The position numbers were made by a program, and so were the translations under genes. The notes under the pieces are model-generated. The model made no database searches. It was not told where the DNA came from and saw only the letters and a list, made by a program, of their open reading frames with translations. 64,000 nucleotides of DNA from Streptomyces liangshanensis (GTDB lineage Bacteria; Actinomycetota; Actinomycetes; Streptomycetales; Streptomycetaceae), in contig NZ_CP050177.1 of assembly GCF_011694815.1 (NCBI RefSeq), positions 2,655,001-2,719,000 of the forward strand. The letters are read 5' to 3'. How positions within the stretch are numbered: the stretch's first letter is position 1; each line of letters begins with the position of its first letter. Positions 34,880-44,662 of the stretch are shown here, one piece after another.

Positions 34880-35821
34880 ATGACGACCACCACCGCACCC
34901 CCCACCACGACGTCCGTCGTGCGCTTCGAGGACGTGCACAAGAGCTACGGCGCCGTGCACGCCGTGGCCGGCCTGTCCCTGACCCTGCACCCCGGCGAGA
35001 CCGTGGCCCTCCTCGGCCCCAACGGCGCCGGCAAGTCCTCCGCCCTCGACCTGCTCCTGGGCCTCAGGAACGCCGACTCGGGCACGGTGACGCTGTTCGG
35101 CACGAGCCCCCAGGAGGCGATCGCGGCCGGCCGGGTCGGGGCGATGCTCCAGAGCGGCGGGCTGATGGAGGAGGTGAGGGTACGGGAGTTGGTCAAGCTC
35201 GCCCGCGACCTGCACCCCAGGCCGTATCCCGTCTCGGAGGTGCTGGCCAGGGCCGGGATCACCCAGATCGCCGACCGTATGATCAACAAGCTCTCCGGCG
35301 GCCAGGAGCAGCGGGTCCGCTTCGCCCTCGCCACGGCGGGCGCCAACGACCTGATCGTCCTCGACGAGCCGACCACCGGCATGGACGTCACCGCCCGCCA
35401 GGCGTTCTGGGCGACGATGAAGGAGCAGGCCGACCAGGGCCGTACCGTCCTCTTCGCGACGCACTACCTGGAAGAGGCCGACGCGATCGCCGACCGGGTG
35501 CTGGTCCTGTACAAGGGCCGGCTGCTGGCCGACGGGACGGCCGCCGAGATCAAGGCGAAGGCGGGCGCCCGGCGGATCTCCTTCGACCTGGACCCCGGCG
35601 AGCACGGCGCGATCGACGAGAACGACCTGCGGGAACTGCCGTTCCTCAGCTCGCTGTCCGTCTCGGGGACCACCGTACGGATCCAGTCGCACGACGCCGA
35701 CGCGACCGTGCACGCCCTGTACCGGGCGGGGCTCTACCCGAACAATCTCGAAGTCGCCGGGCTCGGCCTGGAGCAGGCCTTCGTCGCCCTCACCGAGGCC
35801 GAGGAGGCCAGGACCGCGTGA
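34880..35821 (+). CDS. ABC exporter ATP-binding protein
   Basis: A 313-residue ATPase of the ABC-2 exporter type. Walker A GPNGAGKSS is near residues 49-57, the signature LSGGQEQRVRFA near residue 138, Walker B DLIVLDEPTTG near residue 158 and the H-loop FATHYLEE near residue 193. It ends with the extra beta-domain usual in drug and lipid exporters (DUF4162-like). ATG at 34880 lacks a clear ribosome-binding site. It overlaps the permease by 4 bp, the first of a coupled ABC-permease-kinase series. Confidence 0.9.
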   Translation: MTTTTAPPTTTSVVRFEDVHKSYGAVHAVAGLSLTLHPGETVALLGPNGAGKSSALDLLLGLRNADSGTVTLFGTSPQEAIAAGRVGAMLQSGGLMEEVRVRELVKLARDLHPRPYPVSEVLARAGITQIADRMINKLSGGQEQRVRFALATAGANDLIVLDEPTTGMDVTARQAFWATMKEQADQGRTVLFATHYLEEADAIADRVLVLYKGRLLADGTAAEIKAKAGARRISFDLDPGEHGAIDENDLRELPFLSSLSVSGTTVRIQSHDADATVHALYRAGLYPNNLEVAGLGLEQAFVALTEAEEARTA

Positions 35822-36555
35822 ACACCCTGATCAAGCTGGAGATCACCCGCACCCTGCGGAACAAGAAGTTCATGTTCTTCTCGGTGGTCTATCCGGCCGT
35901 GCTGTTCCTGGTGATCGCCGGACCGCAGGGCGACGGCCGGGTGCCGGGCACGCGGCTGGGCCTGGGCGCCTTCTACATGGTGGCCATGGCGTCCTTCGGC
36001 GCCCTGACGGCCGTCCTGATGGGCAACAGCGAGAAGATCGCCAAGGAACGCGAGAAGGGCTGGGTCCGGCAGCTGCGGCTGACCGCCCTGCCGGGGCGCG
36101 GTTACGTGCTCGCCAAGATCGCGAGTTCGGGTGTGGTCGCGCTGCCGTCCATCCTGATCGTGTTCGTCGTCGCGGGGATCTCCAAGGGCGTGCGCCTGGA
36201 GGCCTGGCAGTGGCTCGCGCTGACCGGTGTCATCTGGGCGGGCAGCCTGGTCTTCGCGGCGCTGGGCGTGGCCATCGGTTACCTGGCCTCCGGGGACGCG
36301 GTGCGGCCGATCACGATGATCCTGTACTTCGCGCTGTCCATCCTGGGCGGGCTGTGGCTGCCCACGACGACGTACCCCCAGTGGCTCCAGGACATCACCG
36401 AGTGGCTGCCCACGCACGCCTACGCGGGGCTGGGGCAGGCCGTCGAGCTGGGCGGCTCGCCGCATCTCAAGGACGTCGCGATCCTGGTCGGGTACTTCGC
36501 GGTGTTCGCCGGCGGCGCGGCGTGGCTCTACCGGAAGGACACACTGAAGGCGTGA
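35818..36555 (+). CDS. ABC-2 type exporter permease
   Basis: A 245-residue ABC-2 permease with about six membrane helices. The N-terminal LIKLEITRTLRNKKFMFFSV is the usual cytoplasmic lead-in, and RPITMILYFALSILGGLWLP and the following PTTTYPQWLQDITEWLPTHA are the family's late conserved segment. GTG at 35818 overlaps the ATPase stop by 4 bp. With the ATPase it should export a drug or lipid whose identity is not shown by sequence. Confidence 0.88.
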   Translation: MNTLIKLEITRTLRNKKFMFFSVVYPAVLFLVIAGPQGDGRVPGTRLGLGAFYMVAMASFGALTAVLMGNSEKIAKEREKGWVRQLRLTALPGRGYVLAKIASSGVVALPSILIVFVVAGISKGVRLEAWQWLALTGVIWAGSLVFAALGVAIGYLASGDAVRPITMILYFALSILGGLWLPTTTYPQWLQDITEWLPTHAYAGLGQAVELGGSPHLKDVAILVGYFAVFAGGAAWLYRKDTLKA

Positions 36556-37727
36556 CGACGAAGACCTTCCCGCCCGTGGGGCAGCCACCAGAGCAGCGCC
36601 GCCAGACCCTGGTGAAGCTGATGTGGATCGGTATCTGGCTGGCCTTCCTGGGCGCCCCGCTGGCCGACCTCCTCAGCGGCGCGCACACGCCGGAGGCCGA
36701 TGTGCTGGGCGGGATCGGGCTGGTCGCGTTCGTCGCGGTCTACCTGGGCCTGATCTTCCGGCACATGGCGAAGGCGCTCGACCCGCGGACGGTTCAGGCG
36801 GCGCTGGCCTTCATGTTCGCGCTCTCGTTCGCGCTGACGCTGACGCTGGACTCGCCGTGGCTGGTCCTGTTCGTCTACACGTCGGTGGCGGCCGGGGCCG
36901 CGCTGCCGCCCGCCCGGTCCAGGCCGGCGATCCTCGTCGTCGTGGCCGCGATGGTGGTGACCGGTCTGGGGACGGACGAGGGGCGGGACTTCGTCACGTC
37001 CCTCGTGATCCCCGCGCTGCTGGGCGGGTTCGCGATGTCGGGCGTGCGGCAGCTGGTCCGTACGACGGTGGAGCTGCGCGAGGCGAGGGCGACCGTCGCC
37101 GCGCTCGCCGCCAACGAGGAGCGGCTGCGGCTCGCCAGGGACCTGCACGACCTCCTCGGCCACTCCCTGTCGCTGATCACGCTCAAGAGCGAGCTGGCGG
37201 GGCGGATGCTCCCCGGCCGGCCCGACCGGGCCGCCGAGCAGGTGGCGGACATCGAGCGGGTCAGCAGGCAGGCGCTGCACGACGTCCGGGAGGCGGTGAC
37301 GGGCTACCGCAGGCCGACCCTGCCGGGTGAGCTGGCCGGGGCGCGTACGGCGCTGGCGGTGGCCGGCATCGCCGCGGAGGTGCCGGTGGAGGTCCCGGGG
37401 GGCCTGTCCGGCGACGGGCTGTGCGAGGACAGCGAGGCGGCGCTCGCCTGGTCGCTGCGGGAGGCGGTCACCAATGTCGTTCGGCACAGCGCGGCCCGGC
37501 GCTGCGTGGTCGGGCTGACGCCCCGGCAGACCCTGGAGGGCCCGGTCCTCGAACTGACCGTGGAGGACGACGGGCACGGGGCGAGCGGGGCGGCGTACGG
37601 GAACGGCCTGACGGGGCTCACGGAACGCCTGGCGAAGGTCGGCGGGACGCTGGAGACCGGCACGACCCGGGGCGGCTTCGTCCTGACCGTCCGCGCCCCG
37701 CTGGCCGCCGCGCGCGGCGTCCTCTGA
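36552..37727 (+). CDS. Sensor histidine kinase (DesK/HisKA_3 type)
   Basis: A 391-residue kinase. About five membrane helices occupy residues 22-165. The HisKA_3 box LARDLHDLLGHSLSLIT holds the phospho-acceptor His199. The HATPase domain has EAVTNVVRHS near residue 304 and VEDDGHGASG near residue 340. GTG at 36552 overlaps the permease stop by 4 bp, so the sensor is coupled to the exporter. This resembles DesK-type systems that sense membrane state or envelope stress. Confidence 0.9.
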   Translation: MTTKTFPPVGQPPEQRRQTLVKLMWIGIWLAFLGAPLADLLSGAHTPEADVLGGIGLVAFVAVYLGLIFRHMAKALDPRTVQAALAFMFALSFALTLTLDSPWLVLFVYTSVAAGAALPPARSRPAILVVVAAMVVTGLGTDEGRDFVTSLVIPALLGGFAMSGVRQLVRTTVELREARATVAALAANEERLRLARDLHDLLGHSLSLITLKSELAGRMLPGRPDRAAEQVADIERVSRQALHDVREAVTGYRRPTLPGELAGARTALAVAGIAAEVPVEVPGGLSGDGLCEDSEAALAWSLREAVTNVVRHSAARRCVVGLTPRQTLEGPVLELTVEDDGHGASGAAYGNGLTGLTERLAKVGGTLETGTTRGGFVLTVRAPLAAARGVL

Positions 37728-37787
37728 GGGGTGCCCGGGCCCCCTCCGGGGCGTGCCCGGGCCCGCCGCGCCGCTTACTGTGGGCGC

Positions 37788-38402
37788 ATGGTGAGCCCCG
37801 TGAGAGTCCTCCTGGCCGAGGACCAGTCGATGGTGCGCGAGGCGCTGGCCGCGCTGCTCGGTCTGGAGGCGGACATCGAGGTGGTCGCGCAGGTGGCGCG
37901 CGGCGACGAGGTGCTGGCGGCGGCGCGGGCCCACGCGGTGGACGTCGCGCTGCTGGACATCGAGATGCCGGGCCTGACCGGCATCGAGGCGGCCGCGGTG
38001 CTGCGCGAGGAGCTGCCCGGGCTCAAGGTGGTCGTGCTGACCACCTTCGGCCGGCCCGGGTACCTGCGCCGGGCGATGGAGTCGGGGGCGGACGCCTTCC
38101 TGGTCAAGGACGCGCCCGCGGCGCAGCTGGCGGACGCCGTGCGGCGGGTGCTCGCCGGGGAGCGGGTCATCGACCCGACGCTGGCGGCGGCGGCGCTGGC
38201 GGACGGGGCGAATCCGCTGACGGACCGGGAGCGCGGGATCCTGCGGGCGGCGGCGGACGGCTCGACCAACGCGGAACTCGCCGTGGCGCTGCACCTGTCC
38301 CAGGGGACCGTGCGCAACTACCTGTCGACGGCGATCCAGAAGCTGGCGGCGCGCAACCGCGCGGAGGCGGTGCGGATAGCGCGGGAGAAGGGCTGGCTCT
38401 AG
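37788..38402 (+). CDS. NarL/LuxR family response regulator
   Basis: A 204-residue response regulator. The receiver has Glu11-Asp12 and phosphorylation site Asp57 (LLDIEMPG), with Lys at LVKDAPA near residue 105. The C-terminal LuxR-type helix-turn-helix (ADGSTNAELAVALHLSQGTV, then RNYLSTA) binds DNA. ATG at 37788; GTG at 37800 is an alternative. It is 60 bp after the kinase, completing the ABC/permease/kinase/regulator operon it probably controls. Confidence 0.92.
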   Translation: MVSPVRVLLAEDQSMVREALAALLGLEADIEVVAQVARGDEVLAAARAHAVDVALLDIEMPGLTGIEAAAVLREELPGLKVVVLTTFGRPGYLRRAMESGADAFLVKDAPAAQLADAVRRVLAGERVIDPTLAAAALADGANPLTDRERGILRAAADGSTNAELAVALHLSQGTVRNYLSTAIQKLAARNRAEAVRIAREKGWL

Positions 38403-38439
38403 GGCCTGCCGGCCCGGCGGAACCGCGTACCGGCGTGGC

Positions 38440-38473
38440 AACCGGCCGGGACCCTGGAGTCCCGGCCGGTTTA
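38440..38473 (+). terminator. Hairpin terminator with short U-tract
   Basis: A 13-bp stem (AACCGGCCGGGAC with its inverse; loop CCTGGA at 38453-38458) followed by TTTA. It lies 38 nt after the response-regulator stop and separates it from convergent operon A. Confidence 0.88.
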
Positions 38474-38569
38474 CGGCACCCGCACGGCCGTACGCTGTTC
38501 AGACTGACGCGTCCGTATATCGGTACCGGGTCCGCGAAGTTGCCTGCGTGTTAACGAAATTGGTGTGCT

Positions 38570-39643
38570 TTATTCGCTTTCGTCCCCCGAATCCGTACCG
38601 TCACCGCTTTCGTCCGGTCCGGCCGGCACGATCCGCCGCTCCTCCGCGAAGTGACAGGCGGACAGGTGCGCGGCCGGCCCCGACGCCTCCCGGAAGACCT
38701 CCGGGACCGCCAGCAGCGGCTGTTCCCGCGCGCACACCTCCTGCGCCTTCCAGCAGCGGGTACGGAAGCGGCAGCCGGACGGCGGGCTGGCCGGTGACGG
38801 CACGTCACCCACCAGGATGATCCGCTCCCGGTGCTCCCGGGCCGTCGGGTCGGGCAGCGGGACCGCCGACAGCAGCGCCTGGGTGTACGGGTGCGTGGGG
38901 TGGTCGTAGATCTCGGCGTCGGTGCCGACCTCCGCCATCCGTCCCAGGTACATCACGCCGACCCGGTCGGAGATGTGCCGGACGATCGACAGGTCGTGCG
39001 CGATGAAGATGTACGACAGGTTGAACTCGTCCTGGAGCCGCTCCATCAGGTTGATGACCTGCGCCTGCACGGACACGTCCAGGGCGGAGACGGGCTCGTC
39101 GGCGACGATGATCTCGGGCTGGAGCGCCAGCCCGCGGGCGATGCCGATGCGCTGGCGCTGGCCGCCGGAGAACTGGTGCGGATAGCGGTTGATGTACTCG
39201 GGGTTGAGGCCGACCACGTCCAGCAGGTCCTGGACCTTGCGCCGCCGGTCGCCCTTCGGCGCGACCTCGGGGTGGATCTCGAAGGGCTCCCCGATGATGT
39301 CGCCGACGGTCATGCGCGGGTTGAGCGAGGTGTACGGGTCCTGGAACACCATCTGGATGTTCCGGCGCACGGCCTTCAGCGCCCGCCCGGACAGCTTGCT
39401 GATGTCGTCGCCCTTGTAGCGGATCTCCCCGGACGTGGGCCGTTCCAGGTTCACCAGCATCTTGGCCACGGTCGACTTGCCGCAGCCCGACTCCCCCACG
39501 ATGCCGAGGGTCTCGCCGGCGGCCAGGTCGAAGGAGACCCCCGAGACCGCCTGGACCGCCCCGACCTGCTTCCTGACGAGGATTCCCCGGGTCAGCGGGA
39601 AGTTCTTGACCAGGTCACGCACTTCCAGAATGGCCTCGGCCAT
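38570..39643 (-). CDS. Peptide ABC importer ATPase (DppF-like), operon A
   Basis: A 357-residue OppF/DppF ATPase. Walker [10 protein letters not shown] is near residue 52, the signature [10 protein letters not shown] near residue 158, Walker [13 protein letters not shown] near residue 178. The C-terminal oligopeptide domain has the [16 protein letters not shown] cluster (Fe-S type in this family). It overlaps the upstream DppD-like gene by 29 bp. It is strikingly similar to its operon C counterpart at 50960-52108, with tracts identical at the DNA level. Last gene of operon A. Confidence 0.93.
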   Translation of the reverse strand: MAEAILEVRDLVKNFPLTRGILVRKQVGAVQAVSGVSFDLAAGETLGIVGESGCGKSTVAKMLVNLERPTSGEIRYKGDDISKLSGRALKAVRRNIQMVFQDPYTSLNPRMTVGDIIGEPFEIHPEVAPKGDRRRKVQDLLDVVGLNPEYINRYPHQFSGGQRQRIGIARGLALQPEIIVADEPVSALDVSVQAQVINLMERLQDEFNLSYIFIAHDLSIVRHISDRVGVMYLGRMAEVGTDAEIYDHPTHPYTQALLSAVPLPDPTAREHRERIILVGDVPSPASPPSGCRFRTRCWKAQEVCAREQPLLAVPEVFREASGPAAHLSACHFAEERRIVPAGPDESGDGTDSGDESE

Positions 39644-40610
39644 CGAGCGTCTCCCTCCAGAAGTAGCAGGCGCTCTCGCGGCCGTCGCCGACCTCGAACA
39701 GCGGGGGCACGTCCTTGCGGCAGACGTCCTGGGCCAGTGGGCAGCGGGGGTGGAACGCGCAGCCCCGCGGGATGTTCGTCAGGTTCGGCGGCAGCCCCTT
39801 GATCGCGTACAGCTGGGAGCCCTTCTGGTCGAGCCGGGGGATCGAGTCGAGCAGGCCGACGGTGTACGGGTGGGCGGGCTTCTTGTAGATCTCGAAGACG
39901 GGGGCGGACTCGACGATCCGTCCCGCGTACATCACCGCGATCTTGTCGGCGACGTCCGCGACCACCCCGAGGTCGTGGGTGATGAGGATCAGCCCCATGT
40001 TCAGTTCGCGCTGGAGTTCCGCGAGCAGTTCCATGACCTGGGCCTGGACGGTCACGTCCAGCGCGGTGGTCGGTTCGTCCGCGATGATCAGCGCGGGTTC
40101 CAGCGCCAGGGCCATCGCGATCATGATGCGCTGGCGCATGCCGCCGGAGAACTGGTGCGGGTAGTCGTTGACGCGCTCGTGGGCGGCGGGGATCCGTACC
40201 CGGTCCATCAGCTCGATCGACCTGGCCTTGGCGTCCTTGCGGGACATCCCCCGGTGCACGATGAACATCTCGCCGAGCTGGGCGCCCACCGTGAGCACCG
40301 GATTGAGCGAGGACAGCGCGTCCTGGAAGATCATCGCCATCTTGGCGCCCCGGATCTTGCGCCGCTGGTCCTCCTTGAGCTTGAGGATGTCCTGGCCCTG
40401 GAAGATCACCTGGCCGCCGGTGATCTTCCCCGGTGGCATGTCCAGGATCCCCATGATGGCCTGGGCGGTGACGGACTTTCCGGAGCCCGATTCGCCGAGC
40501 ACGGCGAGGGTCTCGCCCGCGTCGACGGAGTACGTGACGCCGTTGACGGCCTTGGCGACCCCCTCGCGGGTGTGGAACTCCACGTGCAGGTCGCGCACTT
40601 CGAGCAACAT
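39615..40610 (-). CDS. Peptide ABC importer ATPase (DppD-like), operon A
   Basis: A 331-residue ATPase. Walker [11 protein letters not shown] is near residue 38, the signature [13 protein letters not shown] near residue 153, Walker [14 protein letters not shown] near residue 173. The C-terminal domain has [17 protein letters not shown] at 40610 begins [13 protein letters not shown]. It pairs with the DppF-like ATPase to drive peptide import. It overlaps that gene by 29 bp and lies 13 bp after the permease. The operon C homologue is at 52101-53159. Confidence 0.93.
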   Translation of the reverse strand: MLLEVRDLHVEFHTREGVAKAVNGVTYSVDAGETLAVLGESGSGKSVTAQAIMGILDMPPGKITGGQVIFQGQDILKLKEDQRRKIRGAKMAMIFQDALSSLNPVLTVGAQLGEMFIVHRGMSRKDAKARSIELMDRVRIPAAHERVNDYPHQFSGGMRQRIMIAMALALEPALIIADEPTTALDVTVQAQVMELLAELQRELNMGLILITHDLGVVADVADKIAVMYAGRIVESAPVFEIYKKPAHPYTVGLLDSIPRLDQKGSQLYAIKGLPPNLTNIPRGCAFHPRCPLAQDVCRKDVPPLFEVGDGRESACYFWRETLDGRGHSGSA

Positions 40611-40623
40611 GGGACCGGGCTCC

Positions 40624-41625
40624 TCAGCGCAGCTTGGGATCGAGGGCGTCGCGTACGGCGTCGCCGAGCATGATGAACGCGAGCACGGTGATCGCCAGCG
40701 CCCCGGCCGGCCAGAGCAGCGCGTGCGGGGCGTTGCGGACGTTCGGCGAGGCGTCCGAGATGTCGATCCCCCAGGAGACGGTGGGCGGTTTGAGGCCGAC
40801 ACCGAGGTACGAGAGGGTCGCCTCCAGCGAGATGAACGTGCCGAGCGCGATGGTCGCGACGACGATGACCGGGGCGATGGCGTTGGGCATGATGTGCCGG
40901 AGCAGCATCCGGGTGTTGGAGGCGCCGAGCGCCCGCGCCGCCTGGACGTAGTCGTGCTGCTTGACGGTGATGACCGAGCCGCGGGCGATGCGGGAGATCT
41001 GCGGCCAGCCGAGCACGATCATGAATCCGACGACGGGCCAGACGGTGGAGTCGGACACCACGGACAGCAGGACCAGGCCGCCGAGGACGACGGGGATGCC
41101 GAAGAAGATGTCGGTGATGCGGGAGAGGACCGCGTCCCAGCCGCCGCCGTAGAACCCGGCGAGGCCGCCGAGGATCGAGCCGACGAGCGCGACGCCGGCG
41201 CTGGCGCAGACGCCGACGGTGACCGAGGCCCTGGCCCCGTAGACGGTACGGGTGTAGACGTCGCAGCCCTGGGCGTCGAAGCCGAACGGGTGGCCGGAGC
41301 GGGCGCCCTGCTCGGAGTCGACCAGGTTGCAGGAGAGCGGGTTCTGCGTGGCGATCGAGTACGGCCAGATCGCGATGACCACCAGGAACAGGATGATCAG
41401 CCCCGAGATGATGAAGACGGGGTTGCGGCGCAGGTCGCGCCAGGCGTCGGACCACAGGCTGCGCGCCCGCCCCTCGGAGCCGCCTCCCTCGGGGCCCTCG
41501 GGCTCGTTCTCCAGGGTGGCGCCCTCGCTGGTGGCGAGGTCCATCGCGCCGCCGGCACCGGTCGCCGCGATGGCACCGCCGTCGTCGGGGATCCCGTCCT
41601 CGGGGGGAAGCTGCGGCTCAGGCAT
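40624..41625 (-). CDS. Peptide ABC importer permease (DppC-like), operon A
   Basis: A 333-residue permease. An acidic N-terminal extension precedes the first helix (VFIISGLIILFLVVIAIW). The inner EAA loop reads YVQAARALGASNTRMLLRHI near residues 228-247, contacting the ATPases. The C-terminal LGDAVRDALDPKLR is family-typical. It overlaps the DppB-like gene by 8 bp. The long extracellular segment PLSCNLVDSEQGARSGHPFG is absent or different in the operon C copy. Confidence 0.92.
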   Translation of the reverse strand: MPEPQLPPEDGIPDDGGAIAATGAGGAMDLATSEGATLENEPEGPEGGGSEGRARSLWSDAWRDLRRNPVFIISGLIILFLVVIAIWPYSIATQNPLSCNLVDSEQGARSGHPFGFDAQGCDVYTRTVYGARASVTVGVCASAGVALVGSILGGLAGFYGGGWDAVLSRITDIFFGIPVVLGGLVLLSVVSDSTVWPVVGFMIVLGWPQISRIARGSVITVKQHDYVQAARALGASNTRMLLRHIMPNAIAPVIVVATIALGTFISLEATLSYLGVGLKPPTVSWGIDISDASPNVRNAPHALLWPAGALAITVLAFIMLGDAVRDALDPKLR

Positions 41626-42541
41626 ACCGGATCCTCGGGTCGAGAACGGCGTAGAGGAGGTCGACCAGCAGGTTCGCCACCAGGAAGACGATGACGAGGA
41701 CGGTCACGAAGCCGACGACGGTCTGGGTGTTCTGGCGCAGGATGCCTTGGTAGAGCTGGAATCCCACGCCGTGGATGTTGAAGATGCGCTCGGTGACGAT
41801 CGCGCCGCCCATCAGGGCCCCGATGTCCGTCCCGATGAAGGTGATCACCGGGATCAGGGAGTTGCGCAGCAGGTGCCGGATGACCACGCGGTGGCGCGGC
41901 AGGCCCTTGGCGGTGGCGGTGCGGACGTAGTCGGAGCGGGCGTTCTCGGCGATCGAGGTCCGGGTGAGGCGGGTGACGTACGCCAGGGAGACCGAGGCGA
42001 GCACGAGCCCCGGCACGATCAGTTCGTCGAGCGGCGCCGCGGAGGAGACGGACGGCTCGATGATGTTCCACTTCACGCCGAGCAGCAGTTGGGCGAGCAG
42101 GCCGGTGACGAAGGTGGGGACGGCGATGACGACCAGGGTGAGCAGGAGGACGCCGGTGTCGACGAAGCTGCCGCGGCGCAGTCCCGTGATGACGCCGAAG
42201 ATGATCCCGATGACCAGCTCGAAGACGATGGCGACCAGGGTGAGGCGGATGGTGACCGGGAAGGCCGAGCCCATCAGGTCGATGACCTTCTCGCCGTTGA
42301 ACGCGGTGCCGAAGTTCCCGGAGAACACGTGGCCCATGTAGGTCAGGTATTGCTGCCAGAGGGGCTTGTCGAGGCCGAAGTCCTTGCGCAGCTGGGTGAT
42401 GGTCGCCGGGTCGCACTGCTTGTCGCCGCACAGGCCGGCGATGGGGTCTCCCTGCACGTTGACCATCAGGAAGATCAGCAGCGTGGTGCCGATGAAGACG
42501 GGGATCATCTGCAGCAGACGCCGGATCACATAACGTCCCAT
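41618..42541 (-). CDS. Peptide ABC importer permease (DppB-like), operon A
   Basis: A 307-residue permease. It begins MGRYVIRRLLQMIPVFIGTT, as DppB proteins do, and has six membrane helices. The EAA loop is YVRTATAKGLPRHRVVIRHL near residues 205-224. An extracellular Cys pair (GLCGDKQCDP) follows helix one. ATG at 42541 starts it. It follows the binding-protein gene by 109 bp in the same direction. Confidence 0.92.
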   Translation of the reverse strand: MGRYVIRRLLQMIPVFIGTTLLIFLMVNVQGDPIAGLCGDKQCDPATITQLRKDFGLDKPLWQQYLTYMGHVFSGNFGTAFNGEKVIDLMGSAFPVTIRLTLVAIVFELVIGIIFGVITGLRRGSFVDTGVLLLTLVVIAVPTFVTGLLAQLLLGVKWNIIEPSVSSAAPLDELIVPGLVLASVSLAYVTRLTRTSIAENARSDYVRTATAKGLPRHRVVIRHLLRNSLIPVITFIGTDIGALMGGAIVTERIFNIHGVGFQLYQGILRQNTQTVVGFVTVLVIVFLVANLLVDLLYAVLDPRIRYA

Positions 42542-42650
42542 GGACGGCTCCGGGTGTCGTGGGATGCGGGGCGCTCGGGAAGGGGCGGGGCCCCCGGCGA
42601 ACGGTGTCGGCCCGGCACGGGATGCGCGCCGGGCCGTGCACCGCGGTGGG

Positions 42651-44300
42651 TCAGTTGACCTTGATCTCGTTGTAGACGGGGACGCTGAACGGGTTCAGCG
42701 CGACGTTCGAGATGTTGTCCGAGAAGCCCGCGCTGCCGTTCTGGTACCAGAGCGGGACGGCCGCCATCTGGTCCCGTACGACTCCCTCGGCCTGCTGGAA
42801 GATCTTGACGGCCTTGGCCTCGTCGGTCTCGGCGTTGGCCTGGTTGACGAGCTTGTCGAACTGGGGGTTGCTGAACTGGCCGTCGTTGGACGAGGCGCCC
42901 GTGAAGTACAGGGGCTGGAGGAAGTCCTGGATCAGCGGGTAGTCCATCTGCCAGCCGGCGCGGAACGGGCCGGTCATCTTGTGCTGGCCGATCTGGTTGC
43001 GGAAGTCCGCGAAGGTGCCGACGGGCCGGCCGACGCAGGCCTTGTCGTTGCCCACCACGTTGTTGATGTTGTTGCAGACGGCGTCGACCCACACCTTGTG
43101 GGAGCCGGTGTCCGCGTTGTACGTGATGGTGAGCTTGCCGCCGGGGAAGCCTCCGGCGTCCGAGATCATCTTCTTGGCGGCGGCCGCGTTGAACGTGCAC
43201 TTCGAGCCGCACAGGCCGGCCTGGTAGCCGCCGGCCTTGCCGAGGACCGGGGAGGTCCAGTCGGTGGCCGGGGTGCGGGTCTTCTGGAAGATGGTGTCGG
43301 TGATCTGCGGGCGGTTGATCGCCATGGAGATGCCGGTGCGGAGCTTGAGGCCGTTCGCGCCGCTCCAGGCCTTGTCGTAGAACGGGAAGGCCAGGGTCTG
43401 GATGATGCCGGCCGGGGTGTTGATGTAGCGGCCGTCGAGGTCGGACTGCACGTTGCGCAGCTGGTTGGCCGGGACGTCGTCGACGAGGTCGAGGTTGCCC
43501 GCGACGAGGTCGGTGTAGGCGGTGTTGTTGTCGGTGTAGACCTTGAGGTCCACGCCGCCGTTCTGCGCCTTGTCGGGGCCGGGGTACTTCTTCCAGGTGC
43601 GCAGGGACATCTGGGAGCCCCGGTTGTACTTCTGCACCTCGTACGGGCCGTTGCCGATCGGCTTGGACAGCCAGGCGGAGTGGTTGGTGAAGAACGCCTG
43701 CGGCAGCGGCGAGAAGGCGGCGTACCCGAGGGTGTCCGGGAAGGTGGAGAACTTCTGCGAGAGGCGGATCGTGAAGGTCTGGCCGCCGGTGACCTTGAGG
43801 CCGGACATCGTGGTGGCGGTGGCCGAGCCCGTCTCGGGGTGGACCTTGTCGTACCCGTCGATGTACTGGAAGAACGACGCGTTCTTCTGGTTGTTCTTCA
43901 GGGCCGCGCCGTAGTTCCAGGCGTTCACGAAGGACTTCGCGGTGACCTTCTCGCCGTTGCTGAAGGTCCAGCCGTTCTTGACGGTCACCTTGAAGTTCTG
44001 GGCGTCCGAGGTGGTGATCGACTGGGCGAGCGCGTTCTCCGCCTTGGCGGTCTTCGGGTTGTACCGCTTGAGCCCCCGGAAGATCAGGTCGAGGACCTTG
44101 CCGCCCTGCACCTCGTTGGTGTTGGCGGGTTCGAGGGGGTTCTGCGGGTCACCCCAGGAAGCGCTCACGACCCCGCTGGATCCGCTGCTGCCACTACTGC
44201 TGCTGCTGCCGCTTCCGCTGCTGCTGCTTCCGCAGGCCGTCGCGGCAAGAGCGACGGCCACCGTGCATGCGGCCCACTTGGCGTGCGTGGCTCCACGCAT
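42651..44300 (-). CDS. Peptide ABC importer lipoprotein (family 5 binding protein), operon A
   Basis: A 549-residue extracellular solute-binding protein family 5 member. The signal peptide ends in the lipobox LAATAC (Cys23). A Gly/Ser tether of about 20 residues follows. The binding domains show GWTFSNGEKVTAKSFVNAW, SLRTWKKYPGPD and IGNGPYEVQKYNRGSQM, typical of DppA/OppA. ATG at 44300 has GGAGG upstream. It is the first gene of operon A, divergent from the bldK-like operon. Ligand unknown. Confidence 0.92.
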   Translation of the reverse strand: MRGATHAKWAACTVAVALAATACGSSSSGSGSSSSSGSSGSSGVVSASWGDPQNPLEPANTNEVQGGKVLDLIFRGLKRYNPKTAKAENALAQSITTSDAQNFKVTVKNGWTFSNGEKVTAKSFVNAWNYGAALKNNQKNASFFQYIDGYDKVHPETGSATATTMSGLKVTGGQTFTIRLSQKFSTFPDTLGYAAFSPLPQAFFTNHSAWLSKPIGNGPYEVQKYNRGSQMSLRTWKKYPGPDKAQNGGVDLKVYTDNNTAYTDLVAGNLDLVDDVPANQLRNVQSDLDGRYINTPAGIIQTLAFPFYDKAWSGANGLKLRTGISMAINRPQITDTIFQKTRTPATDWTSPVLGKAGGYQAGLCGSKCTFNAAAAKKMISDAGGFPGGKLTITYNADTGSHKVWVDAVCNNINNVVGNDKACVGRPVGTFADFRNQIGQHKMTGPFRAGWQMDYPLIQDFLQPLYFTGASSNDGQFSNPQFDKLVNQANAETDEAKAVKIFQQAEGVVRDQMAAVPLWYQNGSAGFSDNISNVALNPFSVPVYNEIKVN

Positions 44301-44662
44301 GGAACTGCCTCCTCGGAGTACGTGTCTCGCGTACGCCCAAATATCAGGGCATAGGGAACAAGACGCACACTTAACCCACCCGTACGAGCGTGACTCCATC
44401 CGGATGTACGCATTCCGGCGCTGCGGTGCCCGCATATCGGACCGATCGACCGGACTGTCCGCATATGTAAGCGAACGTCCCTTCGATTCCCCCATGCGTG
44501 TACCAAGCATGTATCTCGCCGGGGTCATGCGCCGGTCATGGCCCAAAAGACGGCGTCAAGCTCGTCCCGATTTCATTGACTCCGCATGAATTGCGTTGAA
44601 AAGGTCCGCATAGCCCGTGGGTCGACCGCGGATACCTCTGTCCCCTCCGGGCCTGGAGCATC
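44301..44662. promoter_or_regulatory. 362-bp divergent promoter region between operon A and the bldK-like operon
   Basis: No gene. It is relatively AT-rich for this genome and must hold both promoters. Repeated words are visible: TCCGCAT at 44458-44464, 44581-44587 and 44605-44611, with CCGCATAT also at 44430-44437 and 44459-44466. A CATTGAC word at 44574-44580 resembles the repeats flanking operon C. These are candidate binding sites for a shared regulator. No exact -35/-10 pair could be fixed. Confidence 0.45.

Noticed and set aside
44540..44549. Possible AdpA-binding site (TGGCCCAAAA) upstream of the bldK-like operon
   Set aside because: It differs from the AdpA consensus at two of ten positions, and such partial matches are common by chance. 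AdpA control is known for bldK relatives, but this sequence does not prove it.
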